Below are positions 17,395 through 26,026 of a DNA stretch of 64,000 nt, piece after piece; positions within the stretch are counted from its first letter, which is position 1, and every line of letters begins with the position of its first letter. The notes under the pieces are model-generated. The model was given only the letters and a program-made list of their open reading frames with translations. It made no database searches and was not told the DNA's origin. Position numbers and translations under genes: made by a program. Source of the DNA: Gammaproteobacteria bacterium (GTDB taxonomy: Bacteria; Pseudomonadota; Gammaproteobacteria; Pseudomonadales; Pseudohongiellaceae); NCBI GenBank assembly GCA_018401885.1, contig JAGYKB010000004.1:62001-126000 (forward strand), written 5' to 3'.

Positions 17395-17970
17395 TTAATC
17401 GCGCTCGATTACCAGCATAAAAGGGTAAGGAGTGGATTTCGACTCGCGACACGACGAGTTACCTTGATAAGTATAGACTGCGCAGGCAAGCAGTCCGCTG
17501 GTGCGACTCGCCTCCGAAGTCCAGTGATTTTCGACAACGGCCGAGGCGAAAGTCCGAACATCGAGCGCGGGGTTTATGCAGGCGTCTTCGTTGAGCGCTC
17601 GCATCTCGCTCACGCTCGGCAGCCGTATGTTCTGCCCTGACTTCTCAGAGGCTTCGGCGGCATACGCGGCTGCCTCGTCGAAACTGAGGTAAAGCGGTTC
17701 GCCACGGCAATCACCAGCCGAGGTTAACGACATGCCAGCTGGGCATTTGAGCCATGTAGTGTTGGTTGGGTTGTGCAAAACCAGTCCGCGGCCCAGTTCT
17801 TCATAGTGAGAGACCCGAGAGACGTTTTCTGTAAAGTAGTCGGCACAGTAGGGAGTTGTTTCGAACGGGTTGCAACTCGAAAGCAGGCCGGCAGCGATTA
17901 AGACGCAGGCAGTGCGTAACCTAACTGAATTGAGAGAAGTGTGTGACTGATGAGTTTTAGTTCCGTTCAT
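17395..17970 (-). CDS. Lipoprotein with a DUF1566/Lcl-like C-terminal domain
   Basis: 191 residues. A signal segment (about 19-33) ends in lipobox L-L-S-S-C, so it is a probable outer- or inner-membrane lipoprotein. The C-terminal part has S-F-D-E-A-A-A-Y-A, then N-I-R-L-P-S-V-S-E-M-R-A-L and a late P-Y-P-F-M-L-V-I-E-R pattern, as in DUF1566 (Lcl C-terminal, sulfatase-modifying-like fold) proteins. Several cysteines could form disulfides. It is on the opposite strand to its flagellar neighbours, so it may be unrelated cargo. The start is the first ATG of the frame. Confidence 0.55.
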   Translation of the reverse strand: MNGTKTHQSHTSLNSVRLRTACVLIAAGLLSSCNPFETTPYCADYFTENVSRVSHYEELGRGLVLHNPTNTTWLKCPAGMSLTSAGDCRGEPLYLSFDEAAAYAAEASEKSGQNIRLPSVSEMRALNEDACINPALDVRTFASAVVENHWTSEASRTSGLLACAVYTYQGNSSCRESKSTPYPFMLVIERD

Positions 17971-18033
17971 GCAGCACCTTCGAAAGTGATAGTAGTTAAT
18001 TCGACTCTAAGGCAAATTGTTACGGATTTAGAG

Positions 18034-18060
18034 TAACAAAGCGAGAGAAAGAGTCGATTG
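18034..18060 (+). promoter_or_regulatory. Probable sigma-28 promoter of pomAB
   Basis: TAAC, 15 nt, GTCGATTG. The -10 octamer is identical to those of flgM and the flagellin at 29.3 kb and the spacing is exact. The -35 has one mismatch in its first four bases and lacks the GTC extension. It lies 86 nt before the pomA ATG. Sigma-28 control of stator genes is usual. Confidence 0.65.
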
Positions 18061-18145
18061 GTAAGTTTAAGAGTTGAATAGGCGCAATGCGCGTCGCAGC
18101 CGCTAGCGAACGCGGGCGCTGTAATCGCAGTTTTGGAGATTAAAG

Positions 18146-18910
18146 ATGGATATAGCAACGATTATTGGCCTTCTGGGCGCATTCGGTCTCATCATTAGTG
18201 CGATTGGATTAGATCAGATTGGAGCCTTTATCGACATTCCCTCAGTGAATATCGTATTCGCCGGCTCGCTAATGGTTACTCTATTTCGCTCGTCACTCGG
18301 CGAATTCCTCGGCGCCATTAAGGTCGCCGGAAAAACGTTTAAGAACAAGCTCGAAAAGCCGGAGGACTTAATCACGCAATTGGTTGAGTTTGCGACTATA
18401 GCTCGCAAAGACGGCATGATCGCACTCGAAGGCCAGGACATCAGCAATCCCTTCATGGCGAAGGCAGTCTCGATGCTGGTAGACGGCTCCGACGAGGACA
18501 TGATCAAAAAGACTCTCGGCCGCGATATCGAAATAATGAAACTCAGACACAAAATGGGTGCCTCGTTCTTCGCCGCGTGGGGTGAGATTGCGCCTGCAAT
18601 GGGTATGATCGGCACGCTCGTAGGCCTCGTGCTCATGCTTGGCAACATGTCGGATCCAAAATCGATCGGCCCCGCGATGGCTGTTGCACTCCTCACAACG
18701 ATGTACGGAGCGATTCTTGCTAACGTGATCTGTCTGCCTATCGCGATGAAACTCACTAATCAGTCAGACATCGAGGCTGCAAACTGCGAATTGATCATCG
18801 AGGGGACTCTGTTTATTCAGTCTGGTGGCAATCCGCGCGTGCTCTCTGATCTACTGTCGTCGTTTGTCGCACCGAAGGCACGCGCAAAGCTTGCCGAAGC
18901 CAACGCCTAA
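18146..18910 (+). CDS. pomA: PomA, sodium-type flagellar stator protein
   Basis: 254 residues with four membrane helices. The regions M-D-I-A-T-I-I-G-L-L-G-A-F-G, D-L-I-T-Q-L-V-E-F-A-T-I-A-R-K-D-G, and A-P-A-M-G-M-I-G-T-L-V-G-L-V-L-M-L-G-N-M match PomA of Vibrio more closely than E. coli MotA. PomA and PomB form the torque-generating channel. The cytoplasmic loop contacts FliG. It is followed after 17 nt by the first of two pomB genes. Confidence 0.9.
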   Translation: MDIATIIGLLGAFGLIISAIGLDQIGAFIDIPSVNIVFAGSLMVTLFRSSLGEFLGAIKVAGKTFKNKLEKPEDLITQLVEFATIARKDGMIALEGQDISNPFMAKAVSMLVDGSDEDMIKKTLGRDIEIMKLRHKMGASFFAAWGEIAPAMGMIGTLVGLVLMLGNMSDPKSIGPAMAVALLTTMYGAILANVICLPIAMKLTNQSDIEAANCELIIEGTLFIQSGGNPRVLSDLLSSFVAPKARAKLAEANA

Positions 18911-18927
18911 TCGAGAACTAAGGTTTT

Positions 18928-20142
18928 ATGACCGAAGAAGCGTTAGACGCAAGTCAGATTACTGACGATGAGCCAGATGGCGCAGGCATCGAGGCGGCTA
19001 TTGCCGCTGTCGAGGCCGCGACAGCAGGCGGCGGTGGCGACGACGAAAAGCCCGAGGGCTGCCCCGAGTGTAAAAGCGGCGCGCCGGGCTGGATGGCGAC
19101 CTTTGCCGACATGGCGACGCTGCTCATGGCGTTTTTCGTTCTATTGCTTTCTTTCTCGGATACCGAACTGCCTAAGTTCGAGCAAATCAATGGTTCCCTG
19201 CAGAACGCGTTTGGTGTTAAGAAAATAGTTCCGAAGATTCAGATTCCCTCGGCGCGAAGTCTCGTGGTCGAGACGTTTACGCCTGCCGAAGCTGAGCGCA
19301 CGTTAATCGATAATCCGCGACAGCGCGCCGTCGATCCCGAGAAAGAAAATCTCATACGCAAAACACGCGATAACCCAGAACAGTTTCAAGAAGAACTCGA
19401 AACCGTTAAAGCCGCGCTCGCCGAACAGATCGAAAGAGGCGAGGTTGAGGTATCTGCCGAGGGCCAAAAAATTGTCGTCAGCGTGACCTCTGCGCAGGGC
19501 GGAGGCGCGGAGTTTGGCGCCGGCGAATCACGCGATGGCATTGCAAGCCAAACAATTGTCGACGTTGCTGCGATCGTTGCCGATGTGCAGACACAGGTGA
19601 GTAGCGAGGTGGGCATTGCTATTAGTGCGAGCGACATCGCCGATGCGGGTGCCGGTGGCGCCGACTCCACAGAGATTGCGAACGCCGATGGTGACAGCTC
19701 AAACCGCTTGGAGGAAATCCGCGCCGACCTCAACAGTGAGATTGCGCGTGGACTGCTCGAGGTGGAGCGCGAAGGCGATATGATTGTGATTCGGCTAGCA
19801 AGCCAAGGCTCTTTCGAGTCGGGCAGCGCGCTGCTGCAATCCGGCTTTCGCAACACGCTCGCACAGGTGAGCGAAAGTATCGGTATAGGCGTCAGCATGG
19901 TCAGAGTCGAGGGTCATACCGATAACGTGCCGATGGCCTTTAGCGAAACCTTTAATTCGAACTGGGATCTATCGGCGGCGCGCGCCGCGTCGGTCGCCGC
20001 CTTTCTCAGTGTCGAAACAGCGCTTAGTTCGGATCGTTTAGAGGTCGTTGGGTTTGCAGATACAGTGCCAATCGACGATAACTCCACGGCGGCGGGACGT
20101 TCGCGTAACCGGCGCATAGAAATAAAAATTCCTAATAGCTAA
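18928..20142 (+). CDS. pomB: PomB/MotB-like stator protein, first copy
   Basis: 404 residues. An acidic N-terminus leads to C-P-E-C-K-S-G and the plug/TM segment W-M-A-T-F-A-D-M-A-T-L-L-M-A-F-F; Asp61 is the ion-binding residue. A long periplasmic linker follows, then the OmpA-like peptidoglycan-binding domain (R-V-E-G-H-T-D-N-V-P-M, S-N-W-D-L-S-A-A-R-A, S-R-N-R-R-I-E-I). The region after the TM (P-K-F-E-Q-I-N-G-S-L-Q) is PomB-like. It is about 80-100 residues longer than enteric MotB. A second homolog follows after 22 nt. Confidence 0.9.
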   Translation: MTEEALDASQITDDEPDGAGIEAAIAAVEAATAGGGGDDEKPEGCPECKSGAPGWMATFADMATLLMAFFVLLLSFSDTELPKFEQINGSLQNAFGVKKIVPKIQIPSARSLVVETFTPAEAERTLIDNPRQRAVDPEKENLIRKTRDNPEQFQEELETVKAALAEQIERGEVEVSAEGQKIVVSVTSAQGGGAEFGAGESRDGIASQTIVDVAAIVADVQTQVSSEVGIAISASDIADAGAGGADSTEIANADGDSSNRLEEIRADLNSEIARGLLEVEREGDMIVIRLASQGSFESGSALLQSGFRNTLAQVSESIGIGVSMVRVEGHTDNVPMAFSETFNSNWDLSAARAASVAAFLSVETALSSDRLEVVGFADTVPIDDNSTAAGRSRNRRIEIKIPNS

Positions 20143-20164
20143 TTATTAATTAAAGAGAAAAGCG

Positions 20165-21328
20165 TTGAGCGAAGCAGCAACCAACGAATCGGTAGAAGAA
20201 TTACCGATCATAGAGCAGCCTCCAAAGGATCCTCCTAAGCCGGAAGACTGTCCACCGTGCAAGAGTGGTTCGCCTGCATGGATGGCGACGTTTGCCGACA
20301 TGGCGACGCTGCTGATGGCGTTCTTCGTTCTCATTTTGTCATTCGCGCACGTCAACGTGCCTAAGTACAAAGAAGTCAGCGGCTCGATGAAATCGAAGTT
20401 TGGCGTGCAAACAATGATTCCTGTTATCGAATCGCCTACCGCGAAAAGCATAATCGCGCAGCAGTATCGCTCGGCGGTAACCGAACCTACGGCGATGAAT
20501 ACAATCGAAGAACAGAAAACCGACGACGAGCCGTTAGACGAAGAACTGAGGCGTGATGTAGGCGCAGGACAGTCTGCGACTAATGCGACGCTTGCCGAGG
20601 TGCAGACCGAGTTCTCGCGAGAGATTGCCGAGGGCAAGGTGACGGTGGCGATTGAAAACGGTGCAGTAACCGTGCGCGTTCAAGACAGGCTTCAGTCGCA
20701 GGGTGCACCGGGGCAGTTAGACCAGGAACTTGTGGAGGTGTTAGCGAAAGTTGCGTCGGTGCAGACTCAAGTCGACGGCCTTGTGCGCGTTGCAGGCTCA
20801 GCGTTTCAGGCAGCTGATGCAACAAGCAACGGAGCGAGCACGAGTGGCGGCCGCAGCGCCGACCAAGACAAAGAGGATCGGATCGAAGATCAGTTCCGCC
20901 AAATTCGCGCTAATCTGTCTTCTGAAATCAATCAGGGTCTAGCTGAGGTTGAGCGCGACGGTGATTCGATAATTATCAGGCTTGCGGAACAAGGCAGCTT
21001 CTCGAGTGGTCTCGCACTATTGCAAGCGAGCTTTATGGACCTGCTAGACAACGTGGGTGCGTCGCTGACTGGCGCGACAGGGTTAATTCAAATTGAAGGG
21101 CACACCGACAACGTGCCGATGGGATTTGGTAGCCGCTATCGTGACAACTGGGATTTGTCGTCGGCGCGTTCGGCGAGCGTTGCCGACTACCTTCTCGAAG
21201 GCGGCTATGTGTCGCCGGGCAATATGGTTGTGATGGGATTAGCCGATACGCGCCCGCTGCAGTCGAACGACACGGCGCTGGGCCGCGCTGCCAATCGGCG
21301 TATCGAGATTATTGTTAAGAACAATTAG
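20165..21328 (+). CDS. PomB/MotB-like stator protein, second copy
   Basis: 387 residues from a TTG start that follows AAAGAG by a few bases. It has the same plan as the upstream gene: C-P-P-C-K-S-G, TM segment W-M-A-T-F-A-D-M-A-T-L-L with Asp45, K-Y-K-E-V-S-G-S-M-K-S-K-F-G-V-Q, and an OmpA-like C-domain (E-G-H-T-D-N-V-P-M-G, N-W-D-L-S-S-A-R-S-A, A-N-R-R-I-E-I). The TM segment is almost identical to that of the first copy, but the linkers differ, so the duplication is old and both copies are intact. Only one pomA is present. The stop codon lies inside a 14-nt tandem repeat. Confidence 0.9.
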   Translation: MSEAATNESVEELPIIEQPPKDPPKPEDCPPCKSGSPAWMATFADMATLLMAFFVLILSFAHVNVPKYKEVSGSMKSKFGVQTMIPVIESPTAKSIIAQQYRSAVTEPTAMNTIEEQKTDDEPLDEELRRDVGAGQSATNATLAEVQTEFSREIAEGKVTVAIENGAVTVRVQDRLQSQGAPGQLDQELVEVLAKVASVQTQVDGLVRVAGSAFQAADATSNGASTSGGRSADQDKEDRIEDQFRQIRANLSSEINQGLAEVERDGDSIIIRLAEQGSFSSGLALLQASFMDLLDNVGASLTGATGLIQIEGHTDNVPMGFGSRYRDNWDLSSARSASVADYLLEGGYVSPGNMVVMGLADTRPLQSNDTALGRAANRRIEIIVKNN

Positions 21329-21384
21329 ATAAGAACAATTAGACAGGAACAATTAGATAAGAGCGACTAAGTAGGAACGATTGG
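21317..21384 (+). repeat. Five tandem 14-nt units at the end of the second pomB
   Basis: AAGAACAATTAGAT, AAGAACAATTAGAC, AGGAACAATTAGAT, then two diverged units. Because 14 is not a multiple of 3, the repeated TAG (at 21326, 21340 and 21354) falls in all three frames. The repeat begins inside the last codons of the gene and fills the convergent spacer. Confidence 0.8.
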
Positions 21385-21405
21385 TTGCCGGTTTCGAACA
21401 GCCGC

Positions 21406-22121
21406 CTATTCAGGGCAGTTGTCTAAGCCCTCTGCCAAACACTGAGCGATAGTCGACTCGGCACGCGCCATTTCTCTGTCGCTTAACAGTATCGACGAAA
21501 GCGACGTTACATCGATCGCCGCCTCAACCCCATTCGCCTCGGCGATTTTTCCCCACACGTACGCGCTCAATGGCATCGAGTCTGCGCCTTCGCCCGCCTG
21601 TAGCATGTACGCATACATCAGCTGTGCGTCGCCGTAGTTTTTGCGTGCGCTGCTTAAGAATAGGCGCCGCGCTTTGGCGTAATCCAGACTCGTGCCCTTG
21701 CCCTGTTGGCTCGCCAGCGCGAGCATGTACTCGCCGGCGGCTAATGACTGATCGGCAGCCATCTGAAACCAGCGCACTGCCTCTCGCGCGTTTTCGGCCA
21801 CGCCATAGCCATAGTAGTAAAGCAGGCCGACATTCTGCTGCGCTTCGGCAAGGCCGCCGTCGGCCGCCTTGCGGTACCACTCCATCGCTGCCGTGTAATT
21901 TTGCGCAACGCCCAGGCCTTCCTCATACATGTGACCCATGTTGTTCTGCGCCTCTAAGACCCTGAGTTAGCGAGAGGAAGCCACGCGCGCATGGCAGTCG
22001 CATAGTGACCTCGGTCTTTTGCCGCGAGGCCTGCGGCAAACTGCGTTTCGGAATCAGTTTGCGCGAATGCGAATGTCGAGGCGCCCAGCAGAATAGCTAA
22101 AGAGAGTAGGCGGATGCGCAT
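21406..22121 (-). pseudogene. Sel1-repeat secreted protein, frameshifted
   Basis: Two adjacent minus-strand frames make one protein. Part one (22121 to 21954) has a signal peptide (M-R-I-R-L-L-S-L-A-I-L-L-G, cleavage after A-F-A) and a helix G-H-Y-A-T-A-M-R-A-W-L-P-L-A. It stops at S-G-S. Part two starts one frame over (V-L-E-A-Q-N-N-M-G-H-M-Y) and carries about four Sel1 repeats (G-L-G-V-A-Q-N-Y, A-M-E-W-Y-R-K-A-A-D-G-G). Adding one G to the GGG at about 21960-21962 restores S-G-V-L-E-A-Q-N-N. This may be a true mutation or a homopolymer sequencing error. Sel1 proteins are protein-interaction scaffolds. Partner unknown. Confidence 0.8.
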
Positions 22122-22200
22122 TGTGTGAATCCTTAGCACGAAAGTAAGTACGCAGAGGATAGCGCAAACCGGCGCTATCCTCCATCGACTTGAGCTAAGA

Positions 22201-23790
22201 CTACGCCCGTTCGATGCGCCTTACGTTGGTTTGCATATCGAGAACCGCGTGAAAGAGATCGCCCTCGGTCACGACGCCCACGAGGCGTTGTTTCGACTCG
22301 TCGACAATGGGAATGCTTTCCCCGACGAAGTTGGCGGCGATGCCCATCGCTTTCTGGAGCGAATCTGTTTCGATTAAGACAATCGGCTCGACGTCGAGTT
22401 TGTCCGCAATCGGGTTGTCTCCGGCCTCCTGCGCGCCGAACAGGTCGAGCTTTCCAGAGAATCTGCCTTGGCTGTCGAACGCGTAGGCCTCCATCTGTCT
22501 GGCTGCGCTCATCTGGGCATAGGCGTCGCGGCCCGTGGTTGAGTCCGTGACGCTGACATACTCGGCCATCTTGCACTGAGTGACCGGAGTCTGGCCGAGG
22601 AGTATCGCCTCGCGCCCTTGAGTCATGTCGATTCCGCGGTCGAGCAATTGTCTGTCAAAGAATGAGAGACCGAATAGACGGTGGGTAACCAGGCTACTAA
22701 TAATAACCGCGATCATTGCCGCCACCGCGTATTCATAGGAGCCCGTGAGTTCTAGTACGATCATCACAGTAGAGATTGGTGCGCCGATAACAGACGCTGC
22801 CACCGCTGCCATCGCAGAAATCATGAGTACCTGATCGACGTCGGTTATGCCTGCCATATGTAAAGCGGCAGCGGCCACAGAACCGGTCGCCACGCCGATA
22901 AACAACGCGGGAGAAAATACGCCGCCAAACAAACCAAAGCCAATGCAGAGCGCTGTCATAGTCAGCTTTGCAACGAGCAGCACAATCACCATGCCGAGCG
23001 CATAGTTACCTGCGATTAATTCATTCACCGTGCCGACACCAATCCCGAGTATCTCGGGTACAAAAATACCCACTACGCCGCAGATGAAAGCCGCAATAAA
23101 AGGCAGATTAGTTTTCGAGTAGGGATAGGCCGCTGCAAGTTTTGCGGTGAAACGTAGCGAGCGCATAAAAAGAATGGCGACTAGCGACAGCAGCGGCCCA
23201 AGAATTATGAAAATCGGTACGATGCTGGCCATCTCGGGCACGGCTTGGGTTAGGACAAAAGTAGCATCCGTGCTTGGAAAAAGAAGTTGATCGAACGTGT
23301 CGGCGCTAATCGATGCGACGAATATCGGTGCAATCGCGCGTAGCGAAAAGTGTCTAAGAATCGCCTCGTGCGCAAAAATCACACCAGCGATCGGCGCGTT
23401 AAAGCCTGCCGAAATAGAGGCCGCGACGCCGCAGCCAATGAAAATATCTTGCGCGAAACGGTTGTCTAAAAAGCGGCGAAATAACACGCCAACGCTTGCG
23501 CCAAAATGAACAAGCGGCCCATATTGCCCAACCGAACCACCGCCGCTTGCGGTAACAAAGGCGGCAAGCGTTGAGGCCATGCCCTTCTTCACATCAAGAT
23601 TCTGCGCGCTGCTGTGCGCGGCATAAATAGTGTCGGCGGGACCAGCCCAACCGGGGAGCTTGAGGTAGTTTTTTAGGCCGACTACTAAACCGGCTGCCGC
23701 AAGTAAGAAGATCACGCTCGCAAACGAGTAGGTGTTGCCAAGATGTCGCCCACTGAGTCCTGGTGATTGAATCTGACGCGCTGCGCGCAC
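22201..23790 (-). CDS. ClC-family chloride channel/transporter with CBS domains, N-terminus short
   Basis: 529 residues from GTG 23790. Transmembrane core: the conserved G-G-G-S-V-G-Q-Y-G-P region near residues 83-92, G-F-N-A-P-I-A-G-V-I-F-A-H-E near 128, and G-G-V-F-S-P-A-L-F-I-G near 285. Two CBS-like segments follow at the C-terminus (I-P-I-V-D-E-S-K-Q-R-L-V-G-V-V-T-E-G-D). In proton-coupled and many gated ClCs this first motif is G-R-E-G-P with the gating Glu; here the position is Tyr90. The first membrane helix (helix B) seems absent, as only about 20 residues precede helix C. The frame stops at 23806-23808, so the 5' end may have been lost at the junction with the gene-poor segment. It may still be functional. 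Confidence 0.75.
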   Translation of the reverse strand: MRAARQIQSPGLSGRHLGNTYSFASVIFLLAAAGLVVGLKNYLKLPGWAGPADTIYAAHSSAQNLDVKKGMASTLAAFVTASGGGSVGQYGPLVHFGASVGVLFRRFLDNRFAQDIFIGCGVAASISAGFNAPIAGVIFAHEAILRHFSLRAIAPIFVASISADTFDQLLFPSTDATFVLTQAVPEMASIVPIFIILGPLLSLVAILFMRSLRFTAKLAAAYPYSKTNLPFIAAFICGVVGIFVPEILGIGVGTVNELIAGNYALGMVIVLLVAKLTMTALCIGFGLFGGVFSPALFIGVATGSVAAAALHMAGITDVDQVLMISAMAAVAASVIGAPISTVMIVLELTGSYEYAVAAMIAVIISSLVTHRLFGLSFFDRQLLDRGIDMTQGREAILLGQTPVTQCKMAEYVSVTDSTTGRDAYAQMSAARQMEAYAFDSQGRFSGKLDLFGAQEAGDNPIADKLDVEPIVLIETDSLQKAMGIAANFVGESIPIVDESKQRLVGVVTEGDLFHAVLDMQTNVRRIERA

Positions 23791-23808
23791 AACTCTGACG
23801 GTGGTTTA

Positions 23809-25312
23809 CGCGTGAACGCCATGATTGGCCGAGAAGAATAGTTCACGAATGACCTGTTGAGTCGAATGGCGGCTAATGGATAGGTACCTTCAGTTGATCT
23901 CTTTGAACAACCGCCACACAGAGCGCTGGACAGGTGACGCTGCCCAGAAATCTTCTTAAAGAGTATTGGCTGGAGAACTGGCGTTTACGACACAGATACT
24001 TGAAGATAGAACATTAGCGCACCAGCACCATGGAACAATGTCGAGTTAGTTAGATGTTCCGACCAAAAACACCGTGAAAGGCAGCATTATGGAGCTACTT
24101 GGAGCATGGCCTCCGGAGGTTCCGTCGACAATCTCGGGCCCAGATACCTTTATCTGTTACTGTTAATATCATCTGATTTGAGAGACTTCGTCACGGAAAA
24201 TTGAGACTGGTCCCAAAACTGGCTTTTACGTTTGAGTGATATCGATCTCTGTTTATTTTGCCTGAACTGTTTAATCCCTTTCGCTTCATGAGCTTTGAGC
24301 TTTGCTTTCATGGGACATAGCACAACTGGTTCCTGAAAGACGTTTTTAATATATTATGATCTTCTGGCTGCAAGAAACCGCTTCCGATCCCACTGCTGCA
24401 AATTAAAAGAGCACGCTGACAGATGGGCCGCACGCGAAGAGCACATGCACGACACGGCCCATCTGTTGGTCCTCCCTTCGTTAGTGGCCTTCCCAACACC
24501 AGAAGTTTGTCAGCAGCGCCAGGTACCATCATTTCTCACCTGGATTACCGGCGCGATGACGCCGTGCGTCGCCGCGCTGACAACTGCGGCGCGCAGAGCG
24601 CTGTTTCGAACGCACCGAGATCTTTGACGGCTGTTGATTAATTGATATTAGCGCCGATACGCTGATGTTATCAGCACTGGGGCGCCTGGCTGGCGCGTCA
24701 CTTAGTCTGTCGGCTTACGGGATCAGATGGCTTAACGAGATGCGGATGAATGTAGTTATGAAAGAGCGCGCGGCATCGGATACTGATATACAATTAGGCG
24801 CCAGCGCTAATCAACAGGTAGGGAGCTACGAATTTAACCCACTGGCAGCCTGAAACTGCGGCGGACATTGGCTGTTACGTCCCAGTGAACTGTAAGCTGG
24901 TGAATACCAGCAAAACACCATCACCAGAGAAGTTTTCAGCCCAAAGTTCCGTCTGAAGTCCCGTTGTTGGTGCATTTCCGGTATCGCCCATCCGCCAAGC
25001 CTTTGGTTGTTGCTGTATCGGCGAGAGATGACCGCCAGCGCTCGCCACAAATAGCCACCACTTGTCATCAGGTCGCCATTACGGCAGGTGGACTCGCGCC
25101 GCACCTTCGCTGGTCTCTTTTGATATCGCCAGCGAGATTTTCGTCAATGATCAACTGGCGAAGGTCGGGGATCCGATAGTTTGTCCAGGTGATGCGCTGG
25201 CTGAATGCTGAATCACTTCCGCCATCCATGGCGTTTGGTTGTTCACGGTATTTTTCCTGGATCCAGGATTTGCGCGCAGCTGATCTGAACCCGGAAGACT
25301 GAGGCGGCGTGG
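23809..25312. other. 1.5-kb stretch without coherent genes; probable decayed DNA
   Basis: No ORF longer than about 106 codons in either strand resembles a known family over its length. Short plausible scraps exist. One is a plus-strand 30-residue segment near 25101-25196 with F-V-N-D-Q-L-A-K-V-G-D-P-I-V-C-P (PAAR-like). Minus-strand S/T/G-rich pieces follow the truncated flagellin. I see no tRNA, transposase or terminal inverted repeats. It lies between a 5'-shortened ClC gene and a truncated flagellin, so it is best read as the scar of a deletion or insertion. Confidence 0.5.
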
Positions 25313-25636
25313 TCAGATCTGGAGTAGGTGCCCATGGGACTGTCGAGAGCTTCGGCGGACAGCGGTGAATCGCGTCACCATGCGCCATTCCTTGGTAGCG
25401 CCTTCGATTGTTTGAATCATGGAGATGCCGTCGTTGGCGTTTCGCTTTGCCATATTCAGGCCAGAGATTTGACCGGCCATACGGTTAGCGATGGCAAGAC
25501 CAGCCGCATCGTCCTTCGCAGAGTTAATGCGCAGGCCAGTGGACAATCTTTCCATTGAGGTAGCCATCGCTCGATCGTTTCGGCCGATGGCGTCGCGTGC
25601 GATGTTCGCACTGATATTGGTGTTTATAACTGTCAT
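25313..25636 (-). pseudogene. Truncated flagellin (N-terminal D0/D1 only)
   Basis: Residues 1-83 (25636 to about 25388) are a good flagellin N-terminus: [48 protein letters not shown]. Right after E-G-A-T-K-E the sequence stops resembling flagellin and the frame ends 24 codons later. The expected L-x-R-M-R-E-L segment, the central part and the C-terminal D0 are missing. It is 65-75 percent like, but not identical to, the other flagellins of the window, so it is an old separate copy. It retains a consensus sigma-28 promoter about 215-240 nt upstream. Confidence 0.85.
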
Positions 25637-25679
25637 CAGAGTTTCCTTAATTGGATTGAGAGTAATTTCTTACGGGTTT

Positions 25680-25706
25680 CTGACCTCCCTGACCTCTCTG
25701 ACCTCT
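25680..25706 (-). repeat. Three tandem 9-nt units (AGAGGTCAG) in the leader of the truncated flagellin
   Basis: On the plus strand CTGACCTCC, CTGACCTCT, CTGACCTCT in a row, followed by a partial fourth (GACT). Read in the direction of the gene these are GAGGTCAG boxes, the same octamer found in the ribosome-binding sites of fliS and the flagellin at 29.3 kb. It is complementary to the loop of the three hairpins at 31.3-33.3 kb. Confidence 0.7.
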
Positions 25707-25850
25707 GACTATCTCGTAATTCTTAGTGCTTGCGTTCCTCCAAGTTCTTGTGGTCTGGCAGATATTGCGCTGCGCTTTAGTGGTGCGTTCTTGGTTAAGC
25801 CCTGTTCCACTGTGCTCTTACAACACCGGGATGAGACTCGCTCAAGGCAC

Positions 25851-25877
25851 CTATCGACACTTCGATGAGCGACTTTA
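25851..25877 (-). promoter_or_regulatory. Sigma-28 promoter upstream of the truncated flagellin
   Basis: Minus strand: TAAAGTCG, 11 nt, GTCGATAG. It has the same spacing and nearly the same boxes as the flgM and fliS promoters. The predicted leader to ATG 25636 is about 200 nt and includes the 9-nt repeats. In the 390-bp gap before the next gene (26027) I see no other feature except an AT-rich stretch near 25900-25960 that could hold the promoter of the plus-strand regulator. Confidence 0.8.
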
Positions 25878-26026
25878 CTCAGAAAGTGAAAATTAAATTG
25901 ATTTACTATTTTAGGCGAAATTTAATATTTGAATTCATTTGAAACAAAGTTGGCGATTCTTAAACGGTGACTTTACCGCCTGCTACCGTACAATCCTAAG
26001 TCTTCTGGTTATCCGAGCAACGATAC

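Noticed and set aside
25101..25196. PAAR-like segment on the plus strand (F-V-N-D-Q-L-A-K-V-G-D-P-I-V-C-P)
   Set aside because: Only about 30 residues, no start or flanking domain, and stops on both sides; kept only as a hint in the gene-poor region.
24826..25388. Continuation of the truncated flagellin as a frameshifted central domain
   Set aside because: Some S/T/G-rich scraps fit a flagellin middle, but no alignment is firm and no C-terminal helix can be found on that strand.
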